From Myxococcales bacterium (GTDB taxonomy: Bacteria > Desulfobacterota_B > Binatia > UBA1149 > SPBQ01), in NCBI GenBank assembly GCA_004525875.1, contig SPBQ01000019.1, positions 1 to 13,750 on the forward strand: 13,750 bases of DNA, written 5' to 3'. The position numbers and the translations under genes were made by a program. Positions 6,133-12,490 of the stretch are shown here, in pieces. The notes under the pieces are model-generated. The model was not told the DNA's origin and made no database searches. It saw only the letters and a list, made by a program, of their open reading frames with translations. Positions within the stretch are counted from its first letter, which is position 1. Every line of letters starts with the position of its first letter.

Positions 6133-7455
6133 ATGCCCACGAGGACCGACGAATATCCTGCCGAGAAGGCCAAGCACGCCGGGCGGGCGACACGGCCGAC
6201 GCGGCCACCGCGCGGCGGCGTCGCGACGGCCGCGAAGCTCGCCGCCATGCTGGTCCCCGTGCTCGTCTTCGCCGGCGCGCTCGAACTGGCATTGAGGGCG
6301 TTGCCGCGCGCGATCCCGCTCGACCTGCTCGAGCACTTCGAGCCCGAGATGCGAGCCTCGATCGCCGGGCGACGCAAGCTCACGACGAAGGAGGACACTG
6401 TCCTGGTCGACCGGACCGACGGTGGACCCGTCGATCGGCTGTGGATCTACCGGCCGAACGTCGCCGTGACACATGAGTTCGACGAGGTGGGAATCGTGGC
6501 CACCGTCGAGATGGACGACATGGGCTTCTGCAACCCGGTCAGCGATGTCTACACCCGAACCGAGCGCTTCGACCTGGTGACGATCGGCGACTCGTTCACA
6601 TGGTGCACCAACGTCGCGCCGCAGGACACGTTCACGGCCGAAGTATCCCGCTCCACCGGTCTCACCGCCTACAACCTCGGCATGCCCGCGCGCGGCCTGC
6701 ACGAGTATCTGCAGCTCCTCGAGCGCTTCGGCCTGGAGAAGAAGCCTCGCTACGTCGCCATGACCGTTTACGAGGGCAACGATTTCCGCGACGCGTTCCT
6801 CTACCACGAGGCCCGCGTCGGCGCCGAGGCCTCGCTGGCCGGTGCCCAGTGCCCGTTCTCGTCGCAGGCGATGTGCGCGTCGTTCGTGGCGACGAAACAA
6901 GGACCGCTCGGACGCTCGAGCTACGCCTACAACTTCGCAGCCTCGGCCCTCTGGCATCTCGCCGCCCTGCGCCGCAAGAGCGAGATCGACTTCAAGTACG
7001 AGGTCGAGCTGGCCGACGGTACCGTGATCGGCATGAACTCGCAGAACAGCGACCGAGACGAGGTCGAGTTCGCCCGCGGGCTGGCCGACGGGAGCCTCGA
7101 GACATCGATATTCGACGACGCACTGGAGCGCTTCGCTGCGCTCGCACGCGAGCGCGACTTCGTGCCGATCGTTCTGTACGCACCGTCGGCCTACACGGCC
7201 TACGCCGATATCGCCCGCTTCGACGACGCGTCGGTCGCACAGACGATGCGCACATACAGCGACACGCTGCGTTCGTACTTCGCCCGCCGCACGGCCGAGC
7301 TCGGGCTACGCTATCGCGATCTCACCCCTGCGCTGCAGGCAGCCGCCGCACGCTCGCATGAGGACAGTCTGCTCTACTTCCGCACGAACGTTCACTTCAC
7401 GCAGGCCGGCCACGCCCTTGTCGCGCGCGAGCTCGCCGACGCGATCGACGGCTGA
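6133..7455 (+). CDS. Membrane-anchored SGNH/GDSL hydrolase family protein
   Basis: 440 residues from the ATG at 6133. A basic N-terminus is followed by one transmembrane segment (about 32-55, AAKLAAMLVPVLVFAGALEL), so the catalytic domain is probably periplasmic or extracellular. Block I is LVTIGDSFTWCTNV with nucleophile Ser154 (GDSFTW, a common form in alginate-acetyltransferase-like SGNH proteins). Block III is VYEGNDFRD (Gly215, Asn216). Block V is FRTNVHFTQAGHALVA with His421; the position usually held by the catalytic Asp (DxH) is Asn419. Near the start there is no good ribosome site; an in-frame GTG at 6100 is an alternative start. Likely esterase or O-acyl transfer to a glycan or lipid, substrate unknown. 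It is divergent from the other SGNH gene, and its stop is 6 bases from the convergent nitroreductase gene. Confidence 0.85.
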   Translation: MPTRTDEYPAEKAKHAGRATRPTRPPRGGVATAAKLAAMLVPVLVFAGALELALRALPRAIPLDLLEHFEPEMRASIAGRRKLTTKEDTVLVDRTDGGPVDRLWIYRPNVAVTHEFDEVGIVATVEMDDMGFCNPVSDVYTRTERFDLVTIGDSFTWCTNVAPQDTFTAEVSRSTGLTAYNLGMPARGLHEYLQLLERFGLEKKPRYVAMTVYEGNDFRDAFLYHEARVGAEASLAGAQCPFSSQAMCASFVATKQGPLGRSSYAYNFAASALWHLAALRRKSEIDFKYEVELADGTVIGMNSQNSDRDEVEFARGLADGSLETSIFDDALERFAALARERDFVPIVLYAPSAYTAYADIARFDDASVAQTMRTYSDTLRSYFARRTAELGLRYRDLTPALQAAAARSHEDSLLYFRTNVHFTQAGHALVARELADAIDG

Positions 7456-7461
7456 CGCGCG

Positions 7462-8190
7462 TCACCTCCCGTAGCTGTCCCAGCTCACGACGGCGCTCGG
7501 ATCGGGTCGCTTGACGGGTCCGAACTTCCCGGTCGGGAAGCCGACCGGGATGATCGCCGCGAGCGTCGCCGTGGAGGGGATGCCAAGCACCGACTCGAAC
7601 GCTCCGGGCACGAGGAAGTGCTGCGTGGTGAGCACCGCACCCGGCTCGAGCGCGCGAGCCGCGGGCAGCAGGTTTTGAACCGCCGGGTAGGCAGTCGATC
7701 CGTCGGAGATGCCGCCGATGCGCGAGCCGCTCGTCACCAGGCGCAGCGCGCCGCCGATGCCGAAGTGGCGGACGGCCTTCGTGAGCGTCGAGGGCGACGA
7801 CATCACCTTGGCGACCGCATCGTCGCGGGCAACGCACACGCAGATCAGCGCGGGAATCTCGGGAAGGTTCTCGAGCTGCCACGTCGCCGCGGCGGTCATT
7901 CGGCGGCGGGCGTCGACGTTCTCGCCGGGCCGGGCATCGGCAACCGCGAATGTGTCGAGATAGAACGCCCAAGTCTTGCGCCAGATGGCCTGGAACCGTT
8001 CCTTCTGCGCGCGATCGCGCACGATGATGAAGCGCCAGTTCTGCGCGTTGCTCCCGCTCGGTCCCTGCAACGCGGCGTCGACGAGCGCCAGCAGCGTCGC
8101 TTCCGGCACCGGGTCGGGCTTGAGCCTGCGCATCGCGCGGCAGTGGTACATGATGTCGAACAGGCGGGCGTCAGCCTCGGGAATCGTCAT
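7462..8190 (-). CDS. Nitroreductase family protein (FMN-dependent oxidoreductase)
   Basis: 242 residues of the nitroreductase family, homodimeric FMN enzymes that use NAD(P)H to reduce nitroaromatics, quinones or enones. FMN-phosphate contacts are expected from CRAMRRLKPDPVP (17-29), then the conserved LQGPSGSNAQNWRFIIVRD (41-59), and in the C-terminal half AYPAVQNLLPAARALEPGAVLTT followed by ESVLGIPSTATLAAIIPVGFPTGKFGPVKR. Length is slightly above the ~200 of the smallest members, with an insert near 68-100 as in the larger subgroup. I chose the ATG at 8190 because of an AGGG about 8 nt upstream; an ATG at 8214 is also in frame. Cytoplasmic. It is convergent with the SGNH gene with a 6-base gap and divergent from the GT-C gene. 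Physiological substrate cannot be read from sequence. Confidence 0.92.
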   Translation of the reverse strand: MTIPEADARLFDIMYHCRAMRRLKPDPVPEATLLALVDAALQGPSGSNAQNWRFIIVRDRAQKERFQAIWRKTWAFYLDTFAVADARPGENVDARRRMTAAATWQLENLPEIPALICVCVARDDAVAKVMSSPSTLTKAVRHFGIGGALRLVTSGSRIGGISDGSTAYPAVQNLLPAARALEPGAVLTTQHFLVPGAFESVLGIPSTATLAAIIPVGFPTGKFGPVKRPDPSAVVSWDSYGR

Positions 8191-8255
8191 GTCGACGGCC
8201 CTACCAGACCGCACGCGTCACGCCCAGCGGCCGGACGAACGGCGGCCCCCGCACC

Positions 8256-8285
8256 TTGACAACGCCGCGGTCCCGCGGCTACGAG
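8256..8285 (+). promoter_or_regulatory. Candidate promoter with palindromic spacer
   Basis: TTGACA (8256-8261), a perfect -35 consensus, is followed 18 nt later by a weak -10 candidate TACGAG (8280-8285, 3 of 6). The spacer contains a perfect 16-bp palindrome-like inverted repeat GCCGCGG-TC-CCGCGGC (8264-8279). It precedes the GT-C gene by about 40 bases. The -35 is good, the -10 is poor, and the palindrome could be an operator or simply GC-rich sequence. Confidence 0.35.
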
Positions 8286-8325
8286 AGTCGGCAGGCAGCC
8301 GCTATGGCCGCCGCGGATCACCGTA

Positions 8326-9891
8326 TTGGGGCGTCTGCTGTCTGGTATTCGATCGGCGACGTCGCGCGGCGTCCCCGTCCCCGTGGCCCTCCTGTCCTGG
8401 TTCTGCCTCGGGCTGTTCGCCTGCTATCGCTTCAACCCGCTCCAGACACCGTTCGCAATCGACAACCAGATCTACTTCTTCATCGCCGAGCGCGTCGCCG
8501 CGGGTGTACCGCCGCACATCTCGCTCGTCGACCACAAGAACTCGCTGAGCAGCCTGCTGTCCGGTGCCGCGATGGTGGCGGGGCGCTGGCTCGGCGTCGA
8601 CGACGCGTTATCAGTGCGCGCGCTGAGCGTCGCGGTGGCTTCCGGCACCGTCGCGGCCGTGTGGCTGCTGGCGTACCGCCTGCGGGGCCGGCGGCTCGAG
8701 GCCCATCTGAGCGCGCTGTTCATGCTGTTGTTCGTGGACTACTTCGCCCAGGGGGCACAGGGCGTGAGACCGAAGGTCTTCATGGCCTTTTTCATGGCGG
8801 CCGGGCTGGCCAGCTTCGCCGGGCGCCATATGCTGAGGAGCGGCGTGCTGAGCGCGTCGTCGTTCCTGTGCTGGCAGCCAGCGCTCCTCATTCCGGCGTG
8901 TCTCGGCGTTTCCTCGCTAATCGAGCCGCCGCGCCTGCGGCGCGCACTGCGCTTCGGCCTCGGAGCCGCGGGCGCCGTGATCGTCTACGAGCTCTACTTC
9001 GTGTGGCACGGCGCCATCGGTGAGCAGCTGTTCCAGACCTATGTCATGCCCACACGCGAGGAAGCGTGGCCCGTGCTGCCGCTGGGCGAATCGCTTTGGT
9101 TCATCGTGCATCTCGGCCACAACCGCCAGGACGCGACGATACTGCTACCGGTCGTGTTCATGGGCGGTATCGCGCTAGCGGGCCTGCTCGCGCTCCTCAG
9201 ACCTCGCACGTCCTGGCACTGGATCCGGGCGCGGTCGGGCTGGGCGGCCTTCGTCCTCTCCGCCGCAACGGCCTGCGGGTTCACGCTCATCAACCACCAG
9301 GCCTATCCCGACCTGTTCTTCCTGCACCCGCTGATCGCGGTTGCCGCGGGGCTAGCCGCCGGCGCCGCATACGACTTGCTCGGCAGGCTGGCGCTGCCGC
9401 GCCCTCTGGCTGTCGTACGACCCATGTTGGTGGCGCTGCTCGTGCTAACGACGGCGCAGCTGGCATGGGATCGCAGGTCGATGTTCCGGCAGTCCAACCA
9501 GGGACCGACGCTCGACGGGGAGCGCGCCCTGGCCGCGGAGCTCGAGGAGCTCTCCGAGCAGTACGGAACCGTGTGGGTGGTCGGCTGCGTACACCTGCTC
9601 GCGCTCAACCGGACGGGAAACTTCCTGCCCTACGGCCTGCTCATAGACCCGAACGTGCGCGCCTACATGATGACCAAGACGGGCGGGAAACCGTTCGTCC
9701 CGCTCGACGCGAACGGGGAGCTACCGGGGCTGATCCTGGTCGCACGCGGCGGCGAGCGAAAGGTCATGCCGTGGCTGCCCCGGCTGTTCGAGAAGGTCGA
9801 GAACGTGCGGTTCAAGGGTCAAGGAATCACGCTGTGGGCTCAGCGTCGCAACATAGAGACGCAGCGAATCATCGACCTGATCCTGCGTTAA
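8326..9891 (+). CDS. Polytopic membrane protein, GT-C glycosyltransferase-like
   Basis: 521 residues with about nine or ten hydrophobic segments in the first ~380 residues and a soluble C-terminal part. The first outer loop reads PFAIDNQIYFFIAERVAAGVPP, then HISLVDHKNSLSSLLSG, which fits the pattern of GT-C (PMT/ArnT-like) transferases: an acidic residue after the first helix (Asp46), A--GxxPY and DHKxPL. These enzymes move sugars from polyprenyl-phosphate donors to lipids, proteins or glycans on the outer face of the membrane. The start is uncertain: the frame opens with a TTG at 8326 without a clear ribosome site, and a GTG at 8383 immediately before the first membrane helix is possible; no ATG is available before the first helix. 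Donor and acceptor are unknown. It could equally be a related non-catalytic polytopic protein. Confidence 0.75.
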   Translation: MGRLLSGIRSATSRGVPVPVALLSWFCLGLFACYRFNPLQTPFAIDNQIYFFIAERVAAGVPPHISLVDHKNSLSSLLSGAAMVAGRWLGVDDALSVRALSVAVASGTVAAVWLLAYRLRGRRLEAHLSALFMLLFVDYFAQGAQGVRPKVFMAFFMAAGLASFAGRHMLRSGVLSASSFLCWQPALLIPACLGVSSLIEPPRLRRALRFGLGAAGAVIVYELYFVWHGAIGEQLFQTYVMPTREEAWPVLPLGESLWFIVHLGHNRQDATILLPVVFMGGIALAGLLALLRPRTSWHWIRARSGWAAFVLSAATACGFTLINHQAYPDLFFLHPLIAVAAGLAAGAAYDLLGRLALPRPLAVVRPMLVALLVLTTAQLAWDRRSMFRQSNQGPTLDGERALAAELEELSEQYGTVWVVGCVHLLALNRTGNFLPYGLLIDPNVRAYMMTKTGGKPFVPLDANGELPGLILVARGGERKVMPWLPRLFEKVENVRFKGQGITLWAQRRNIETQRIIDLILR

Positions 9892-9916
9892 CCTGGGCCA
9901 CTAGCGGTGCGTGCCA

Positions 9917-9984
9917 GACGCCGGAGGCGGCGTCATGCGATGTTTCCGCGAGCGGCGCGAGCCCGCTCTGGGTCGCGCAGCGAG
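9917..9984 (+). repeat. Dispersed hairpin repeat, copy D
   Basis: GACGCC-GGAGGC-GGCGTC (9917-9934) followed by ATGCGATG (9935-9942) and a GC-rich tail with repeated GCGAG/GCGCGAG words up to the end of the convergent gene. The core matches copy A over GCCGGAGGCGGCGTCAT-CGATGT with one change, and copy B with a few. It lies between the convergent GT-C and dacB-like genes, 25 bases after the first stop. The right boundary is approximate. No T-run follows the hairpin. Confidence 0.6.
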
Positions 9985-11211
9985 CTAGAGCGCGCTCGTG
10001 AGCTCGTCGAGCACACGCCAGCGGCGCTGCTGCCCGCTACCGTCCAACCAGATGACGAACCGCACGGTGCCGTGTGATCTGCTGTCGAGATAGCCGACCA
10101 GCGAACGGACGTCACTCAGGGTACCCGTCTTGTGCGCGACGCCCTTCTCGAGCGGTAGCAGGCCACGATCGCCCTCGAAGCGCGCGAGCACCGCCGCCAG
10201 TGCCTGAGCGGTGGCCTTATTCGCGCGTGAGATTCCCGAGCCCTCGGTGACGACGAGCCCCGTCAGATCGGGCCGTGCCTCGATGAAGCGGCGCGCGACA
10301 CGGGTCGACTTCTCGATCGTGGCCGGCGGCCCCTCGACGGCCGCACCGACCGCAAGGAACAGCTGATTCGCAATGTAGTTGCTCGAGAAGTCGAGCATCG
10401 CGGCCACGCAATCGCCCGTCGTGCGGCTGCTGCTATGGACGTACACCGGCGGTCTGTCGGCCGGCGCCTTGCGACTGTCGATCTTGTCGCCGACCTCGAG
10501 GCCGGCCTCGCGCAGCTTAGCCGCCAAGACCTCGGCCGCGTAGCGACGGATCTCTTCGGGCGTGTGGCCGATGCTGATGCGCTCGGCCTGCTTGACGCCG
10601 CGCCGGGCCGCAACCTTGATCGCGAGCGGGGTGATCGGCGTCTGCTTCTCGGCCGAGACATAGCTGTTGCCGACGCGCTTGACGTGGATCGTGTTGAAGT
10701 TGACGGCGAATGCGGAGTTGTGCGCGTCGTACGGATTCGACGAGCCACCGACACCGGGAACCCTGAGCCCTGGCGCAAAGTAGCTGTCATCAACGGCCAC
10801 GCCGACCGGCTTCACTCCGGCCAGGACGTGCGCGAGCCGCCCGGCCGCTGCCGTGATCTCCTCGGATACGAGGTAGGGATCGCCGAACCCGCGCACGACC
10901 ACCCAGCCGTCGTCGAGATAGAACTCCGTCCGGAAGCGGCCGGCCAGGCCGAGGTGCTCGCGCACGAGCAGCGCCGTGAAGACCTTGAGTGTGGAGGCCG
11001 GTACGAAGGAACTCGTCGCGCCGATCGCCACCAGCGGCTGCTGCGACGCATCGATCACGTACGCGATCTCGCCCGCACGCAGGTGACGACGCACGCTCGC
11101 CACGAGGTCGTCGGCCGCCTGCGCAGGCCATGCGGCCGCGACGATCGCGAACAGACCGGCCGATCCCAGAATCCCGGCGACGAACACCTGCACCCGTTTC
11201 GGCATTCTCAT
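9985..11211 (-). CDS. dacB: D-alanyl-D-alanine carboxypeptidase/endopeptidase, family S13 (PBP4-like)
   Basis: 408 residues, a low-molecular-mass penicillin-binding protein that trims or cuts peptidoglycan peptide bridges in the periplasm. A signal peptide is clear: MRMPKRVQ, a hydrophobic core and cleavage after AWPAQA (about residue 32). All three active-site motifs are present: SxxK as Ser73-TL-Lys76 in PASTLKVF, SxN as Ser276-Ser-Asn278 in FSSNYIANQ, and KTG at 361-363 in AHKTGTLSDV. The family's EGSGISRANKATAQAL precedes the KTG. It is shorter than E. coli PBP4 (~470), mainly between SxxK and SxN, as in many S13 members. ATG at 11211 or the second ATG at 11205 could be the start; neither has a good ribosome site. 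A perfect palindrome spans the start. It is divergent from the acyltransferase gene. Confidence 0.93.
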   Translation of the reverse strand: MRMPKRVQVFVAGILGSAGLFAIVAAAWPAQAADDLVASVRRHLRAGEIAYVIDASQQPLVAIGATSSFVPASTLKVFTALLVREHLGLAGRFRTEFYLDDGWVVVRGFGDPYLVSEEITAAAGRLAHVLAGVKPVGVAVDDSYFAPGLRVPGVGGSSNPYDAHNSAFAVNFNTIHVKRVGNSYVSAEKQTPITPLAIKVAARRGVKQAERISIGHTPEEIRRYAAEVLAAKLREAGLEVGDKIDSRKAPADRPPVYVHSSSRTTGDCVAAMLDFSSNYIANQLFLAVGAAVEGPPATIEKSTRVARRFIEARPDLTGLVVTEGSGISRANKATAQALAAVLARFEGDRGLLPLEKGVAHKTGTLSDVRSLVGYLDSRSHGTVRFVIWLDGSGQQRRWRVLDELTSAL

Positions 11212-11233
11212 GAGAATAGCCGGTTCCGAACCG
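11204..11233. promoter_or_regulatory. Two adjacent palindromes at the start of the dacB-like gene
   Basis: ATTCTCATGAGAAT (11204-11217) is a perfect 14-bp palindrome centred on the ATG of the dacB-like gene; CGGTTC-C-GAACCG (11221-11233) follows 3 bases away with 6-bp perfect arms. They may be protein-binding sites or form a leader hairpin that hides the start codon. The half-site ATGAGAAT recurs at 11338-11345 in the same intergenic space. Function is unproven. Confidence 0.35.
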
Positions 11234-11447
11234 CCTCGGCCACTCCCGGACCACCCCCATATGCTCGTGGACGAGCCATGGGCTCCGTCGCCCGCTTTCC
11301 CGGCACCGCGACGACGACCCTCGCCGCGTTCGCGCAGATGAGAATTGCGCGCGCGATCTCTGCGACACGAGCGATGACCGGCGATTCTCGACGGGCCCGC
11401 TTCTTGCTTCCCACGGAGCTTCTCCGCTACGAGACCACAAAGGAACC

Positions 11448-12353
11448 GTGCCGCGTCAACGCTCGAACTTTCCTCACACCGGCGACGACTGGTCCGGCGT
11501 GGAGGCCGACCCTTCGGACCCCGCGTTGCGCCCCTTCTTGCTGCTCGCCGCCGGCCTGCGTCGCTACCACAGGCATCGCATCCGGCATCTGGAGCGGCTC
11601 GGGCACCTACTCGAAGCGGGACGGCGAGTCATCGTCGTCAGCAACCACGCCCTCGACATCGTCGACCCGCTGCTGTTCGTTGCGACGGTCTGCGAACGCT
11701 ACGGCCGCATCCCCCACTTCATCGGTCACGAGAACTTCATCTTCGGCATGCCCGTGCTGCGCGACGTCGCCCGGCGCTGGTACGTGCTCCCGGCCCGCCG
11801 GCCGGCCGACACCGAGGCGGCGCTGCAGCGCGACGGCTTCCTCATGCTGTTCCCTGGAGCCGGCACCGAAGCGCTGTCGCGAGACTACCGGCGCGAGCCG
11901 TACCGGCTCAAATGGGAGGGAAGGGGCGGCTTCCTCCGGCTGGCGTTGAAGTATGACGCCCAGATCCTGTTCGTCGCAACCGTCGGCAACGATGACATGT
12001 ACTTCCAGTCGCGGCTGCCGATGCCCGATCTGCTACTCGCCGCCTACAACGGCGGCGACCCCGAGCGCTACCGCGGCGCGCGGCTGCAGTTCGGTCTGGT
12101 CGGTCCGCACATCCTGCCAGCCGTCACACCACTGCCGGTCCAGATCACACACGTCGTCTCGCAGCCGCTCGAGCTCGGTAACCGGAAAGCGGCGCTCGCC
12201 GATCCAGGCGCATTCGACGCGCTTCACCGACGGGTGAATGCACGATGTCAGTCGTCACTGACTCGTGCGGTGAATCGAGAACGCTCGCGGGCCGACCTCC
12301 TCGACCGCGGAGTACGCCGAGTCGGGTCGCTGTTACGCGGCTTCGGGCTCTGA
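11448..12353 (+). CDS. PlsC/TMEM68-like lysophospholipid acyltransferase family protein
   Basis: 301 residues matching glycerolipid acyltransferases of the PlsC/DAGAT type, which add fatty acyl groups to lysophospholipids or diacylglycerol. Block I is VIVVSNHALDIVDPLLF with His67 and Asp70/Asp73; the spacing to Asp73 is HX5D, as in the TMEM68-like branch, rather than the PlsC HX4D. The glycerol-binding block is FLMLFPGAGTEALSRDYRREP (131-151), and GRGGFLRLALKYDAQILFVATVG (159-180) is the usual block IV. No long membrane helix is obvious except LLLAAGL near 31-37, so membrane association would be peripheral. The start is a GTG at 11448; AAAGGA lies only 3 nt before it, so the start is uncertain (a GTG at 11499 is an alternative). 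The 3' end carries two strong hairpins (12223-12268). Substrate is unknown. Confidence 0.85.
   Translation: MPRQRSNFPHTGDDWSGVEADPSDPALRPFLLLAAGLRRYHRHRIRHLERLGHLLEAGRRVIVVSNHALDIVDPLLFVATVCERYGRIPHFIGHENFIFGMPVLRDVARRWYVLPARRPADTEAALQRDGFLMLFPGAGTEALSRDYRREPYRLKWEGRGGFLRLALKYDAQILFVATVGNDDMYFQSRLPMPDLLLAAYNGGDPERYRGARLQFGLVGPHILPAVTPLPVQITHVVSQPLELGNRKAALADPGAFDALHRRVNARCQSSLTRAVNRERSRADLLDRGVRRVGSLLRGFGL
12223..12274 (+). repeat. Tandem stem-loops inside the acyltransferase 3' end
   Basis: TTCACC-GACG-GGTGAA (12223-12238) is a perfect hairpin. One base later GCACGA-t-GTCAGT, loop CGTC, ACTGAC-TCGTGC (12240-12268) forms a 12-bp stem with a single bulged T. A second GGTGAA at 12269-12274 could compete for the same TTCACC arm. 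All of this is within coding sequence (residues around 259-276). Confidence 0.6.
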
Positions 12354-12490
12354 GAGTCGTGGCGCCGGTGGACGTCCTCGACGCGATCTAGTGGGTGAAT
12401 TCGCCAACGAAACCTCAGAGCGCCGCGGTGCCCCCTTTTCGGAGCAAGTCGCTTGAACGACCGCGCGGTGCGTGGCCACAATTGCGCGGA

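Noticed and set aside
5028..6476. Long open frame of about 480 codons on the plus strand, antisense to the SGNH gene
   Set aside because: It is the complement of a clearly conserved gene in high-GC DNA, where such shadows are common. Its translation is rich in R, H, E and V with no recognisable domain.
9917..9934. Copy D hairpin as a rho-independent terminator
   Set aside because: The stem is good but no run of T follows on either strand, and the same element occurs in other settings, including inside a coding frame.
10435..11949. Open frame of about 500 codons on the plus strand across dacB and the acyltransferase start
   Set aside because: It is antisense to the S13 peptidase with all three active-site motifs, then out of frame with the acyltransferase. 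It shows no domain.
12354..12490. Possible small gene or RNA between the acyltransferase and FG-GAP genes
   Set aside because: Only short frames without ribosome sites or recognisable domains are present, and no clear stem-loop or promoter could be found.
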